DNA of 64,000 nucleotides from DASRSS01 sp963799045 (GCA_963799045.1 CAWCVN010000004.1:62001-126000); one strand, 5' to 3'. Counted from the stretch's first letter, positions 1-9,921 are shown. The notes: generated by a model from the letters alone, not told the origin. Made by a program: numbers and translations.

Positions 1-1450
1 TCGCCGCCGCCGCGTCGCCGTCGTTGAGCGCTTCCATGCCGAGCTGATTCGCGGCGAGCGCGGCGACCTCCGCGTCCTCGGAACCGGCGTGGTTACGCCA
101 GGCACGCGCCAGCAACTCGATGCCGCGGTCCCGCTCACCGACGATGATCGCGATGTTGCCGAGCACCTGGTCACGCAATGGCTCGGAGGGCAGCTGTTCC
201 AGTTCGCGGGCCACCGCTATCGCCGCGCGCGCGTCGCCGCCGAGCATCAGGCACTCCGCGGCCCGGCCCAGTGCCCGGCGCCGGGCGGCGGGGTCCGTAG
301 ACAGCCGACGAACGGCCTGGAACAGGTCGGCCGCAGACGCCCACGAACCGGCGAGCTCCTCGGCGCGTGCGGCGCGCAGCACCTCTGCGGCGAGCACGCC
401 GTCCTCCACCAGGGTTGCGGCGATCCGATGCCGCAATGCCTCGACGCCGGTGCCGATCAACTCGGCGGCCCGGCCGTGCAACGCGGCGCGAGTGCCTGGC
501 GGAAGGTCGTGATAGACCGCGGCGCGCACCAGCGGATGCGTGAACGCCATCCGGTCCGAGCCAGGGCGCAGTGCCGCCAGGTCGGCCGCCGCGGCGTCGT
601 CGAGGGCATCCGCCGGATCGGCGAGACCGGCGAGGCGCTGTGCGGTCACGACGCGGCAGGACGGGCCGAGTACCGCGGCCGCCCGCACCAGCGACCGCGC
701 CGGCTCGCCGCACTCCGCGAGCCGGTGCAAGATCATCGCACTCAGCGAGCGGGGGGCCGCCAGCGGCGCGGCGGGATCGGCGAGTTCGTCGATCGGGACC
801 TCGTCGAGCAGCGCCCGGGCATAGAGCGGGTTGCCCCCGCTGTACTCGGCGAGTCGCCGGATCCCGAACTCCCCCAGCGCGCGGCCCTGGTGGGCGCGCG
901 CGAGGTGCGCCAGCGCGTCACGGTCCAGCCCGCCCAGCGCCAGCCGGGTTCCTGCCGAGTCGGCCTCGGCGAGAACCGACGCGGGCAGCCGGTCCAGGTC
1001 CTCCGTGCGCACCGCCATGATCACCAGCACCGGTTCGACGCGCAGCCGGCGCAACGCGAACGCGATCGCGTTCATCGACATCGTGTCGGCCCACTGGGCG
1101 TCATCGACGACGACGACGACTGCGCGCTCGTCCAGGTCCGTATCGAGCCACCGGAGCAGCGCGGCTCCGGCGCTGATGTGATCCGGCGCGTTCGGTGCCG
1201 GCTCGGCCGGCCCGACGGCATGCCAGAGCTGGTCGAGCACGCCACCGGAGAGCAACGTCTCGTTCTCGTAGCCGCTCACCCACACGAGTCGCTGCTCGGC
1301 GTGAGTGCGGACGAACGAGCGCAGCAGCGCGGTCTTGCCGATTCCCGCCGGCCCGTCGACGACGGCCACCCGGGGCCGACCGGCGCGCGCCTCGACAAGC
1401 CAGGTCGTCAGCCGCTCGAGCTCAGACCCCCGGCCCACCAGTTCGGTCAC
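1..1450 (-). CDS. LAL-type AAA ATPase regulator, 3' end outside window
   Basis: Continuous reading frame on the minus strand that leaves the window at base 1, so the C-terminus is missing. Residues near the start read ELVGRGSELERL, then a Walker A motif (DGPAGIGKTALLRS), then a Walker B-like VVVVVDDAQWAD, followed by helical-repeat-like sequence rich in Ala, Leu and Arg. This is the N-terminal half of the large ATP-binding LuxR (LAL/STAND) regulators, whose family members end in a LuxR helix-turn-helix; that part would lie beyond base 1. The GTG at 1450 (VTELVGRG) is chosen because the conserved domain begins right there. In-frame GTG codons at 1495 and 1504 are alternatives, and no convincing ribosome site decides. 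Divergent from the GH18 gene at 1569. A second protein of the same class is at 7243. Confidence 0.85.
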   Translation of the reverse strand, partial: MTELVGRGSELERLTTWLVEARAGRPRVAVVDGPAGIGKTALLRSFVRTHAEQRLVWVSGYENETLLSGGVLDQLWHAVGPAEPAPNAPDHISAGAALLRWLDTDLDERAVVVVVDDAQWADTMSMNAIAFALRRLRVEPVLVIMAVRTEDLDRLPASVLAEADSAGTRLALGGLDRDALAHLARAHQGRALGEFGIRRLAEYSGGNPLYARALLDEVPIDELADPAAPLAAPRSLSAMILHRLAECGEPARSLVRAAAVLGPSCRVVTAQRLAGLADPADALDDAAAADLAALRPGSDRMAFTHPLVRAAVYHDLPPGTRAALHGRAAELIGTGVEALRHRIAATLVEDGVLAAEVLRAARAEELAGSWASAADLFQAVRRLSTDPAARRRALGRAAECLMLGGDARAAIAVARELEQLPSEPLRDQVLGNIAIIVGERDRGIELLARAWRNHAGSEDAEVAALAANQLGMEALNDGDAAAA

Positions 1451-1568
1451 GCACGGATCGTAGGACGTCTGCGCCCCGGCGGCGGTCGCGAACACTTCCC
1501 GCACGCCGACATCGGAGTCCGTGGCCCGCCTAAGCTACCGGGAACCATCGCCGATCTCCGGACGGACC

Positions 1569-2618
1569 ATGCACAGCCGCACCCGTGGGCACCACCGACG
1601 CAGCGCGCGCGCCGCGCTGGTCCGCGTCCTCGTGCTGATCGCGCCGCTCGGGCTGGGCGCCGCGCCGGTAGCCCCACAGTGCGCGGTTGCACAACCCGGA
1701 CGGCTGATCGTCACCGGGTATCAGGAGGACGCCTCACCGGTCCGGGCGATCGCGCGCAACGCCGACTCGATCTCCACCGTCGCCGTCGACGGCGTCAACG
1801 AGCGCCCCTCGGGCCGCGCCCTCGATGGTCCACGGTCCGCTGACCTGCGCCAGTTGCGCGCCGCACACGGTCACCATCTCCGGGCGACGCTGGTATTCGG
1901 CAATTGGAGCGACGCGATCGGCGACTTCTCCGAGCCACTCGCGCATCGGATGTTGTCGCACCCCGCCGCGGTGCGCGATGTCGCCGGGGCCCTGGCCGGC
2001 GACGTCCGGCGGCAGCACTGGGACGGCGTCTCGGTCGACCTCGAGATGCTCGTCGGCCGCGACACACTCGGCCTGGTCCGGTTCGTGCGGACGCTGCGCC
2101 ACGACCTGCCGCACGGCAAGATCGTCAGCGTCAACCTCAGCAACTACACGAACGCCCGCGGATTCCGGCAGGACGGCTACGACCTGGCCGCCCTGGGCAG
2201 GGCGGCCACCGAGATCGTGCTCATGGGCTACGACCAGCACGGCCCCTGGAGCAGCCGGCCGGGACCCGTCGGTGCGCTTGCCTGGCAACGCGCCGGTCTG
2301 AACGTCCTGCTCCGCTACGTGCCACGGCGCAAGATCACCCTCGGTGTGGCCGGGTACGGATATGTGTGGGGGCCGCACCGCAACTACGCGGTCAGCGACG
2401 CCGGCGCTCGCCGGCTCGTGGCACGCGATCACGCCACCGCCCACTTCGATACGACCGCCGGCGAGTGGCGGGCGACCCTGGCGAACGGCAGCCGGATGTG
2501 GTGGTCGGACGCCCGCTCGTACAAGCTGCGCGTCAATCTCGCGAACCGGATGCACCTGCACGGCCTCGCTGTGTGGGCACTCGGCGAATCCGACCGCCTC
2601 CCCCCGGCCGGGGCCTGA
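1569..2618 (+). CDS. Secreted glycoside hydrolase family 18 protein
   Basis: 349 residues. The first about 40 residues form a signal peptide (basic HSRTRGHHRR, then a hydrophobic Leu/Val/Ala stretch). The GH18 signature is seen in WDGVSVDLE, which fits the family's DGxxxDxE-type motif with the final Glu as predicted acid/base. Downstream GYDQHGPW and the C-terminal WALGE segment resemble the barrel strands of the YaaH/SleL-like spore-cortex and chitinase-like branch. Expected to hydrolyse a GlcNAc-containing polymer (peptidoglycan or chitin) outside the cell; the substrate is not determined. An upstream in-frame GTG at 1521 exists, but the ATG at 1569 places the signal peptide properly. Head-to-head with the LAL regulator at 1450. 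Confidence 0.8.
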   Translation: MHSRTRGHHRRSARAALVRVLVLIAPLGLGAAPVAPQCAVAQPGRLIVTGYQEDASPVRAIARNADSISTVAVDGVNERPSGRALDGPRSADLRQLRAAHGHHLRATLVFGNWSDAIGDFSEPLAHRMLSHPAAVRDVAGALAGDVRRQHWDGVSVDLEMLVGRDTLGLVRFVRTLRHDLPHGKIVSVNLSNYTNARGFRQDGYDLAALGRAATEIVLMGYDQHGPWSSRPGPVGALAWQRAGLNVLLRYVPRRKITLGVAGYGYVWGPHRNYAVSDAGARRLVARDHATAHFDTTAGEWRATLANGSRMWWSDARSYKLRVNLANRMHLHGLAVWALGESDRLPPAGA

Positions 2619-2762
2619 CCGCCATGTGCCGGTGCGGTGACGGCCAACGCACCAGAACGCTGCGGCGCGGCTCGCTTGCCACGCCGGGCTGCCGGCGGGA
2701 TGATCTTGCGATTGGGTGCGCACCCGGGGGTGCCGCAGCGTTCGACCGACACCGAGGTGGGC

Positions 2763-3122
2763 ATGCGGGTCCTGGTGGTTGAAGACGAGCAGGCGATCGC
2801 CGACGCGGTGGCCCGCGGGCTACGCCGGTACGGAATGAGCGTCGACGTCGCATACGACGGCGACGACGGGTACGGCAAGGCCACCTCCGCCGGCTATGAC
2901 GTGATCGTGCTCGACCGCGACCTGCCCGGCATGTCCGGAGACGACATCTGCCGATCGATAACGACGACGACGACACCGACCCGGGTGCTGATGCTCACCG
3001 CCAGCACCTCCGACGCCGCGCGCGCAGCCGGATTCCAGCTCGGCGCCTCCGACTACCTGACCAAGCCGTTCTCCTTCGCCGACCTCGTCGAGCGGGTGCA
3101 GGCGCTGGCCGTCCACCGCTGA
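2763..3122 (+). CDS. Receiver-only response regulator
   Basis: 119 residues that are just a CheY-like receiver domain. It has the acidic pocket (VVEDE), a phospho-acceptor Asp in VLDRDLPGM, the switch Thr in LMLTAS and the conserved Lys in LTKPF. The sequence resembles the N-terminal half of OmpR-type regulators, but no winged-helix output domain follows: the frame stops directly after the receiver and no output domain is visible in any frame before 3225. ATG 2763 is preceded by GAGGTGG at a good distance; the frame is open upstream but unsupported. No histidine kinase is visible nearby. Either a genuine single-domain regulator or the stump of a truncated OmpR-type gene. Confidence 0.85.
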   Translation: MRVLVVEDEQAIADAVARGLRRYGMSVDVAYDGDDGYGKATSAGYDVIVLDRDLPGMSGDDICRSITTTTTPTRVLMLTASTSDAARAAGFQLGASDYLTKPFSFADLVERVQALAVHR

Positions 3123-3224
3123 CTGGTCTGGCCTGATCTGTCCGAAATACCACCGCCGGTGGTACGCAGATTGAGTAACGATTGCTCACCCGGGTGAGTC
3201 GACGGATGCCGTGGACTACACGCC

Positions 3225-4226
3225 ATGGTTTCCGATTCGCGCCATGGCGCCGATCGCGGTGCGCTCGCCGCAGGGTTCGCCGCCCTTCTCGTCCCCGCCC
3301 TGGCGCTCGCCGGCGCCGGCGGCTTCGCGCTGCAGCGCGCGCTGTTCAGCAACGCTGCCTCCGCCGCGGACCGTGCCCAGGTCGCGGTCCGCTCCTGCCC
3401 CGGGCAGCAGGTGGTCGGCGAGTTGCACGGTGGTGACCGGGTCTTCGTCATCGGGATCAGTGCCAAGCCGACCGGCTGGCTGCTGATCCGCAACCCGCAG
3501 CAGCCCAGTGAGCATTGGTGGATCGACAGCCGCTTCGTGAACACGGACTCCCCCGTGTCCGGCCTGCCGACCGTGAGCTGCGGGCACCAGGTGCCGTTGG
3601 CCGCAGGTGGTACGAGCGGGATCGCAACGGTGAGCGCACCTGCATCGACCTCCCGCGCGGCGGCACCGACGGGTTCGGCGCGGCGCTCCGCGTCCGGTTC
3701 ACCGCCGAGCACCGCGCGGCCGCGTTCGCCGCACCCTGCGACGACGCCCGCTCCGACGTCGCGGCACGGTGGCGCCCCCTCCACGCCGGCCACCACCGCG
3801 CCGGCCACCACCGCCTCGTCGTCGCCCGGGACCACCGCACCGCCGTCCACGCCGAAATCGACACCTGACCCCTCGCCCACACCCGCACCAATACTCGGCG
3901 CGGCAACGGCCAAACCGACCGACATCTGGGAGGTGGACTCCGGCAGCACCTGCACCAACTCACCCGGGGAGCCCACCTCCAGCGAGATCTCGGTGATGGC
4001 CCAGGACGCGAGCCAGGTGACGCTCAGCTGGAACGTCGGCCCGACACCACGCTCCGAGGCCATGCAGCGCACCGGCGACACCTGGACGGCCGTGCTGGGG
4101 CCGTTCCATCAGGGGACGGTGTCGAGCCCGACCCAGATCGTTGTCAGCGTCGTGGCCACCGGCCCGGGCGGATCTACCCGCGCCAGCACAACAGTGACCC
4201 TCAACAACTGCGTCTCGTTCGGGTGA
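3225..4226 (+). CDS. Membrane-anchored exported protein, SH3-like and Ig-like parts
   Basis: 333 residues, function unknown. A hydrophobic segment at about residues 13-34 should act as signal anchor. Residues about 50-118 contain Cys-Pro-Gly, a GWLLIRNP segment and a WWIDSRFV segment, typical of bacterial SH3-like cell-wall modules. A Ser/Thr/Pro-rich linker follows (about 125-225), then a beta-rich domain with Cys near both ends that resembles an Ig fold. The layout suggests a wall-spanning protein with its C-terminal domain exposed. It ends 6 bases before the next gene, so the two are almost certainly co-transcribed and may be partners. Start ATG 3225 chosen because it places the hydrophobic segment correctly. 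Confidence 0.7.
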   Translation: MVSDSRHGADRGALAAGFAALLVPALALAGAGGFALQRALFSNAASAADRAQVAVRSCPGQQVVGELHGGDRVFVIGISAKPTGWLLIRNPQQPSEHWWIDSRFVNTDSPVSGLPTVSCGHQVPLAAGGTSGIATVSAPASTSRAAAPTGSARRSASGSPPSTARPRSPHPATTPAPTSRHGGAPSTPATTAPATTASSSPGTTAPPSTPKSTPDPSPTPAPILGAATAKPTDIWEVDSGSTCTNSPGEPTSSEISVMAQDASQVTLSWNVGPTPRSEAMQRTGDTWTAVLGPFHQGTVSSPTQIVVSVVATGPGGSTRASTTVTLNNCVSFG

Positions 4227-4232
4227 TCGGCC

Positions 4233-7229
4233 ATGACTGACAAGAAGCTGATCATGCTTGCCCAGGCGCTCACCTCCGACCCGCCCCGCCCGGTGGAACC
4301 CGCCGACCTCGTCGACGCCGACCGGAACGAACTGGCCGCGGCGTTGCGCCGCGCGGTGGCCGGGCTGCCCCCGGCCGTGCAGCGAGCCCGCTTGGCGGGT
4401 GCCTTCCGGGCGATCTCGGCGCTCGCCACCGGCGAGGAGATGGCGGCCTGGGAGACCGAGCTTCCGGCCGCGCCACAGCCTGTCACACCCGCGGCGAAGC
4501 GGTGGCCCGCGCTGCGCCAGCCGGCCGCGGCCCGCGCCGGAATGGCGACCTTGCTGCTCGTCCTCGCCGTCATCGCCGGTGGGCTCGTCGGACGGCTCAC
4601 CGACCGCGGCGGGACATCCCGAACGACAGCGGCGACCCTCCCGGTTCCGGTGCTGCTTCCACTCACCACCGGCAGCCAACCACCATCCCCGGCCTTCGTG
4701 GCAGGCCTGCTGCCACCGGACCCCGCGCGCCAGGCGGCGGCCGCGAGCGCGGCGGCCGAGGCGCACCCGGATCAGGTCGCCAGCGCGGCGCCCGCCACGG
4801 CGCGCGGAGCGGCGCCGTCGAGCGCTGCCGGCGACCCGGGTCAGCGCATCGCCGGCTACGCGGACGGATCAGCGTTCTTCGCGACCCCGTCGAGCGCGGA
4901 CGCCGCCCGCGGCGCAGGCGGCCCGGCCACCGGCGGTGCACCGACGAGCACCACGGCCGGCGGAACGGGCGGCGCCGCTGGGAGCGCCGGCAGCGCCTCC
5001 TCGCCCGCCGGCGCGGCTGGCGGCACCGCGGCCGGCGGCACCGCGGCCGGTGGGACCGCGGCCGGTGGGAGCCGCAGCGGCAGCGCGCCGGGGCTCGTCG
5101 ATGGCTGTGCGAGCGACACCCCGCCGCCGGGCTGCTCGGGTGTACCGGGCACCATCGTGCTCACCGACATGCGGTTCTTCCGGTTCAACGCCGACCCGCA
5201 GGCGGTCGTCGCGTGGCCGGACTGCCTGGATCAGCGCCCGTTGCGCAGCGGCGAGTTCCTGTTCGAACTGCAGACCGGCGACCTCGGCACCTTCACCATC
5301 CGGTACCGACCGGCCGGCAGCAGCGACCCGTTCACCGAGGTCACCGGTACCTCCCCGGCCGGCTGGCGCGCGGCCCTCGACTCCGGTTCGGCGAGCGAGG
5401 TGCTCACCTGCATACCGGCGCGCCGGCCCGCCGATGGCGCGCAGCGTCTCGAGGTGCAGGTCAGCGGCGTCGGCCTGAACGGGTCCGGAACCGACAGCTT
5501 CACCGGCGTCATCACGCTGCCCGCGGCGCCGGGTGGACCGCAGCGCCGAGCGGGTCGCCCGCCGGTGACGGTGCAGGCGGTCACCTCCTCGACGCTGCAG
5601 GTCACGGTGCCGGTGGGCGCGCACGAGGACGCCAAGGTCACCCTTCTACCGCGCGGCGCAGCGGGCCTCGAGCCCTGTGCGAACCCCGCTCCGGGAGCCG
5701 GTATCGCGGCCGAGGCCTACCCGGGCTCGTCGGTCCAGCATGTCGGCGACGGCACCGCAACGCCGTGGACCGATCGCGGCTTTCGGGTCTCCGCGCCGGC
5801 CGCCGGTTCGTACTCGGTCTGCGTGTCGTGGTTCGACGACGGGACACCGCCGCGCAACCTGGAGCGGGCCAGCGTGCCGGTGGAGATCACCGCCGTGAGC
5901 GGCGGCGACGTGCTGCTGGCCGGGTATGAGGCAGCGCGTGCCGTGCAGCCGCAGCCGAACCCGCTCGACGTGACGATCCGGACCGGCTCGGGCGCCATTT
6001 GCGGCTCGGCGCGCATCACGCCCGACCAGTTCCTGGCGGCCGGCGACCGGAGCAACGCCACGACGATGTGCCACTTCGACGGTGCCCCGGGCTACCTCGG
6101 CATGCAGACCGACGCGTCGCTCGCAAGCAACAGCGTCACCCAGCGGGCGCTGCTGGCGGTACCTGCCAGCTGCGGCTCGCACGGCGGCTGCACGACCTGG
6201 TGGACGCAGACGATCTTCGGCCCTGGACACGTGCCAGTGGGCGCCGTCGTGGTCGGCATCCGGATCAGTGGCGGCACCGACGGCGTCACCATCGGCGTCG
6301 AGCATCCGGTGCTGGCCGACACGGTGCGCATCCACGGCCCGCGGCTGCGCACCGGGCAGGTCTCGGTCACGCCGTCGTCGTCCGACCCGCGTGCCATCGT
6401 CGCCAGGTGGGCGGCCGTGGACGCCACGACGGTGCTCGTCTCAGCGAGTCCCAGCGGCGCCGGTCAGGGCTGCCCCACGAAGACCTCGGCGCGCAGCGCG
6501 CCGGCGAGCGCGGGCACGATCACCCTCGGCGGCCTGTGCCCGGGTCAGGAGTACTTCGTGTCGTTCGACCTCATGAACGGCAGCGGCCGCACCATCTACA
6601 ACGCCTGGAACCAACCGGCGATCTCCGGCGTCGACTTCGTCGCCCGGTCGTGGCCGGTGACCACGCACCGGATGCCCGTCACGTTCGACTATCAGTTGCG
6701 GTTCGCCCTCAGCGGCCGGGGCCAGATCAGCGCCGTCGTCCCGACTGTGCTCTCCTTCGGCTTCCCGGACGACGGAACGCACACACCGGTGCGCTTCAAC
6801 TTCTCGCAGTACTACGACGGCCGGGCGCGAATGGGGCTGGACTGCGCCGAACCGGCCCACTACAACCGGTCCGGTTCCGGCATCGACCTGAACCTCAGCG
6901 GTGGCACCTTCGGGCCCGCCGAGTCGTCGTTCATCTTCGACACCTACTGGCCGACGGCACGAGGCGTATTCGACACCGGCAGCGGCCGGATCTGCCCGAG
7001 CCTGTTCAACCAGGTGCACCACACCCCGAGTGTCGACAGCTCGGAGTGCCATTTCTCGATCACCCGGATGGCGCCGGAGAACGGAAGCGACTGGATCGAC
7101 CACCTGCTCTCCGGAGGGGCCGCGCACTTCAGCGGCTCGGCACAGTGCCTGTCCAACCCGGCGATCACGCTCACGGCGACGCTCACCGTGCACATGGGGC
7201 AGGTGCGCACCCTGCACGGCCGGGTGTGA
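4233..7229 (+). CDS. Large membrane-anchored extracellular protein, unknown function
   Basis: 998 residues. Residues 1-100 are a cytoplasmic head with acidic and helical character, followed by one transmembrane helix (about 104-120) and an Ala/Gly/Thr-rich linker to about residue 285 that includes tandem GGTAA units. Beyond it lie about 700 residues of beta-rich, Cys-containing sequence with spaced Val/Thr/Gly patterns resembling repeated Ig-like or fibronectin-like domains. No catalytic motif is recognised. The short head with a following helix is reminiscent of anti-sigma-type transmembrane proteins, but no zinc-binding HxxxCxxC motif is present. Starts 7 bases after the preceding gene and converges with the LAL-LuxR gene 13 bases downstream. 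Confidence 0.7.
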   Translation: MTDKKLIMLAQALTSDPPRPVEPADLVDADRNELAAALRRAVAGLPPAVQRARLAGAFRAISALATGEEMAAWETELPAAPQPVTPAAKRWPALRQPAAARAGMATLLLVLAVIAGGLVGRLTDRGGTSRTTAATLPVPVLLPLTTGSQPPSPAFVAGLLPPDPARQAAAASAAAEAHPDQVASAAPATARGAAPSSAAGDPGQRIAGYADGSAFFATPSSADAARGAGGPATGGAPTSTTAGGTGGAAGSAGSASSPAGAAGGTAAGGTAAGGTAAGGSRSGSAPGLVDGCASDTPPPGCSGVPGTIVLTDMRFFRFNADPQAVVAWPDCLDQRPLRSGEFLFELQTGDLGTFTIRYRPAGSSDPFTEVTGTSPAGWRAALDSGSASEVLTCIPARRPADGAQRLEVQVSGVGLNGSGTDSFTGVITLPAAPGGPQRRAGRPPVTVQAVTSSTLQVTVPVGAHEDAKVTLLPRGAAGLEPCANPAPGAGIAAEAYPGSSVQHVGDGTATPWTDRGFRVSAPAAGSYSVCVSWFDDGTPPRNLERASVPVEITAVSGGDVLLAGYEAARAVQPQPNPLDVTIRTGSGAICGSARITPDQFLAAGDRSNATTMCHFDGAPGYLGMQTDASLASNSVTQRALLAVPASCGSHGGCTTWWTQTIFGPGHVPVGAVVVGIRISGGTDGVTIGVEHPVLADTVRIHGPRLRTGQVSVTPSSSDPRAIVARWAAVDATTVLVSASPSGAGQGCPTKTSARSAPASAGTITLGGLCPGQEYFVSFDLMNGSGRTIYNAWNQPAISGVDFVARSWPVTTHRMPVTFDYQLRFALSGRGQISAVVPTVLSFGFPDDGTHTPVRFNFSQYYDGRARMGLDCAEPAHYNRSGSGIDLNLSGGTFGPAESSFIFDTYWPTARGVFDTGSGRICPSLFNQVHHTPSVDSSECHFSITRMAPENGSDWIDHLLSGGAAHFSGSAQCLSNPAITLTATLTVHMGQVRTLHGRV
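5013..5072 (+). repeat. Four tandem 15-bp units inside the linker of the large surface protein
   Basis: Four units of the type GCGGCYGGYGGSASC lie end to end, in frame, encoding AGGTA-type pentapeptides of the flexible linker. Such repeats vary in copy number between strains, which would lengthen or shorten the extracellular stalk without breaking the frame. Confidence 0.75.
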
Positions 7230-7242
7230 CCGCGCGGCGGCT

Positions 7243-9921
7243 TCAACCGACGCGGCCGCGGCCCAGAGCGTCGGCGAGATCGGCACGGCTGGAGATGCCG
7301 AGCTTGGCGAAGACACGCTGCAGATGGTTGTCGACCGTGCGCCGGGACAGGACGAGTCGCTCCGCGATCTCCTTCGACGGCAACCCCTCCGCGGCGAGCA
7401 GCGCGATCTCCTGCTCGCGTTCGGTGAGTCGCTCACCGGTCGGGAACGCGGTCATCGCCGGCGTCCGGGCGCCTTCGCAGCAGGCGGCGTAGTCCGCGGC
7501 GGATCGACCGGCCCGCGCCGCTCCGCGCTGATCCCCGCCACGCTGGTGCGCCCGCACCGCCTCGCCGGCGGCCTCGGCCGCGAGCAGGTCGGCACCGGTC
7601 GCGGCGAAGCGTTCGGCGCACGCTTCCAGCGCGGCGCCGTCGCGGGCGGCGAGCGCGCGCAGGTGGGACACCCGGTGCCGTTGGATCTCGGCCTCGATCG
7701 ACTCGGTGAGCGCGTCCAGACGATCGGCAGCCTCGGCAGCGCCACCCACCCGGCCGAGGGCGTGCAACAGCTGCGCGGCAGCGGCCCGGTCACCGCGTTC
7801 CAGCGACTCCTCGGCACCGACCACAAAAGCGTCCCGGCCGGCGCGCAGGTCGCCCTGCGCGACGTGCAACCAGCCGCGTGCCTCGTGCACCCACGCCTCA
7901 CCCAGGCGCACCGGCGTCCGCTCGGTCAGCTCCTCCGCGGCAGTGAGCAGCTCTCGCGCCGCGACGGCGTCCGCGCGGAGCGAGGCGGTGGTGGCCGCAC
8001 CCGCCAGCGCCCGGCGCAGCGCGGGACGATCGTTGCGCTCCCGAAAGATCGGCACCGCGTCCAACCACCGGCGTCGCGCGGTCCGCACGCGCCCGCGGCG
8101 CAGCGCAACGAACCCGCCGAGCAGCAGCAACATCCCCAGCCGGCCGTCCGCTCCCGCGGCGTCGGCGGCCCCGAGCTCAGCACCCAGCCGAGTCTCGGCT
8201 TCGATGAGCCGGCCGTTCTCGGCGAGCGCGCAGATCACCGTCATTGTGTGGATGGCCGGCTCGCTCACCAGCAGCTCGTCGGCCCAGACCTGCTCGTGCA
8301 GCGGCAGGGCCCATTCGGCCAGGCCGGCAGCGCGGTCCGGCTGGCCGGCGTGGACGAGCGCGAGCCCGGCAGTGCAGGCGGCGGTGAGGCACGTGCGGTC
8401 GGCGCCGGGGGTGCCGAGCAGTGGCTCGGTGAGCTCGAGCGCCTCCCGCACGAGGCCCTGCTGGAGAAGCAGCGCAGCGCGGTGGGCGGTGAGCTCGCTG
8501 CGCAGCTCGGGGTCGGAGGTGCGTTCGGCGGCCTCGCACACACAGGCCAGCGCGCCCGCCGCGTCGTTGAGTCCACGCAGCAGGTTCGCGCTGCGTACCA
8601 GTGCCACATCGGTGCGCCGCCGGTCGGGATCCGGCTCGAGGTCGCTCAGCTCAGCGGCGTCCGCCAGCGCCGCCTCGGCACCCCTCGCCTGCCCGAGCCG
8701 GTACCGGACGAGTCCCAGTAGATGCCTCGCCCCGGCAGACGGCGCCGCCGCGGCCGCCGTGGCGAACCGCAATGCCGCCTGTTGGTCGTCTCGCCGGTAC
8801 GCCGTTGCCGCCGCGGCCAGCAACGCTTCGCGGTCGACATCGGCACCGGCCGCGAGCAGCCACCCGGCGACACGCAGCTGGGTCGTTGCCGACGGCCGCA
8901 CAGCCGCGTCGGTGGCGTGGGCGAGGTCGGCGAGCAGCTGACGTCGGCGCAACTCGCCGAGGGACTGCAGCGCCACCTGGCCGTAGAGCGGATGCGTGAC
9001 GACGAGGTCTTCGGTACCGGCGCGGGCGCTGATCAGCGCCCGGCCCTCCAGCGCCTGCAGCATGTCGATGCCGACCACCCGCTGCGCGACCGACAGCGGC
9101 AGCGGGCTGCCGACGCCGATCAGCGCGACGGCCTCCCGCTCGGCCTTCGTACACCGCGCAAGGCGCAGTTCGAACAGGTCGATCAGCCGGTCGGACAGCA
9201 CGATCTCGCCGGTCAGACACCAGGCCCCGTCCCGGAAGCTGAGCGCGTCACTGTGCCGAGTCGCGTCGACGAGTTCGGCTGCCGCGAGCGGCAGACCCTG
9301 GCTCAGGGTCGTCAGCGTGCGCAGCGCCGACACCGCGACCGGCCCACCGAGCAGCTCCTTCACCAGATCACTCGTCCGCGCCGTGCTGAGCGGAGCGAGA
9401 TCCACGCGGCGCGCCCCGGCGTCCTTCCACAGCGCGGTGATCGCATCGGGTACCGGCTCGCCTGACGCGACCGCCAAGAGCAGGAACAGCTTGTCGTTCT
9501 CGTCCGCACGCGCGAGCTGAAGCAGCAGGGTCGCGGAGGCATCGTCGAGGTGCTGCGCGTCGTCGACGAACAGCAGGACGGGTGCGTCCACCGCCAGCGC
9601 CAGCAGCCGGTCGCGCGCCGAGCGCAGCGCGATCAGTGGCTCGGGTCCGAACCCGGCCCCCAGGAGCGGTTCCAGTGCGCCGAGGGTGATGTGGCCGGCC
9701 GCCCGCGTGGCAATGGTGCTGGCGGTCGTGAAGCCCGAGTCGGTAGCCACCGCCAGTGCATGCTCGGCCAGCCGGGTCCTGCCTGCGCCCGCCGGCCCGA
9801 TCAGCACGACGCCGCGGCAGTCCCGATCGGCAAGCGCATCGGCGATCGCTGCCAGCTCGCGCGCGCGTCCGATGAGCCGCGGCACCGTCCTCCCCGGCGG
9901 CGGACCTGGCTCACTCAGCAT
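7243..9921 (-). CDS. LAL-type LuxR family transcriptional regulator
   Basis: 892 residues. The N-terminus has a Walker A motif (GPAGAGRTRLAEHA) and Walker B (LLFVDDAQHLDD) of the STAND/AAA ATPase module. A long middle region of Ala/Leu/Arg helical repeats (TPR-like) follows. The C-terminal about 60 residues are a LuxR helix-turn-helix (LTEREQEIALLAAEG, then RRTVDNHLQRVFAKLG). These proteins bind ATP and a ligand or partner protein, then activate transcription as single-component switches. The gene lies 137 bases downstream of, and on the same strand as, the beta-helix surface protein gene, so it may share its transcript or control the surface genes around it; this is inference from position. 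Complete, with ATG at 9921. Confidence 0.93.
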   Translation of the reverse strand: MLSEPGPPPGRTVPRLIGRARELAAIADALADRDCRGVVLIGPAGAGRTRLAEHALAVATDSGFTTASTIATRAAGHITLGALEPLLGAGFGPEPLIALRSARDRLLALAVDAPVLLFVDDAQHLDDASATLLLQLARADENDKLFLLLAVASGEPVPDAITALWKDAGARRVDLAPLSTARTSDLVKELLGGPVAVSALRTLTTLSQGLPLAAAELVDATRHSDALSFRDGAWCLTGEIVLSDRLIDLFELRLARCTKAEREAVALIGVGSPLPLSVAQRVVGIDMLQALEGRALISARAGTEDLVVTHPLYGQVALQSLGELRRRQLLADLAHATDAAVRPSATTQLRVAGWLLAAGADVDREALLAAAATAYRRDDQQAALRFATAAAAAPSAGARHLLGLVRYRLGQARGAEAALADAAELSDLEPDPDRRRTDVALVRSANLLRGLNDAAGALACVCEAAERTSDPELRSELTAHRAALLLQQGLVREALELTEPLLGTPGADRTCLTAACTAGLALVHAGQPDRAAGLAEWALPLHEQVWADELLVSEPAIHTMTVICALAENGRLIEAETRLGAELGAADAAGADGRLGMLLLLGGFVALRRGRVRTARRRWLDAVPIFRERNDRPALRRALAGAATTASLRADAVAARELLTAAEELTERTPVRLGEAWVHEARGWLHVAQGDLRAGRDAFVVGAEESLERGDRAAAAQLLHALGRVGGAAEAADRLDALTESIEAEIQRHRVSHLRALAARDGAALEACAERFAATGADLLAAEAAGEAVRAHQRGGDQRGAARAGRSAADYAACCEGARTPAMTAFPTGERLTEREQEIALLAAEGLPSKEIAERLVLSRRTVDNHLQRVFAKLGISSRADLADALGRGRVG

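Noticed and set aside
89..1843. Long plus-strand reading frame of 584 codons
   Set aside because: It is antisense to the LAL regulator and lies across its start; composition is Arg/Pro/Gly-rich and no family fits. The minus strand has Walker A and B motifs.
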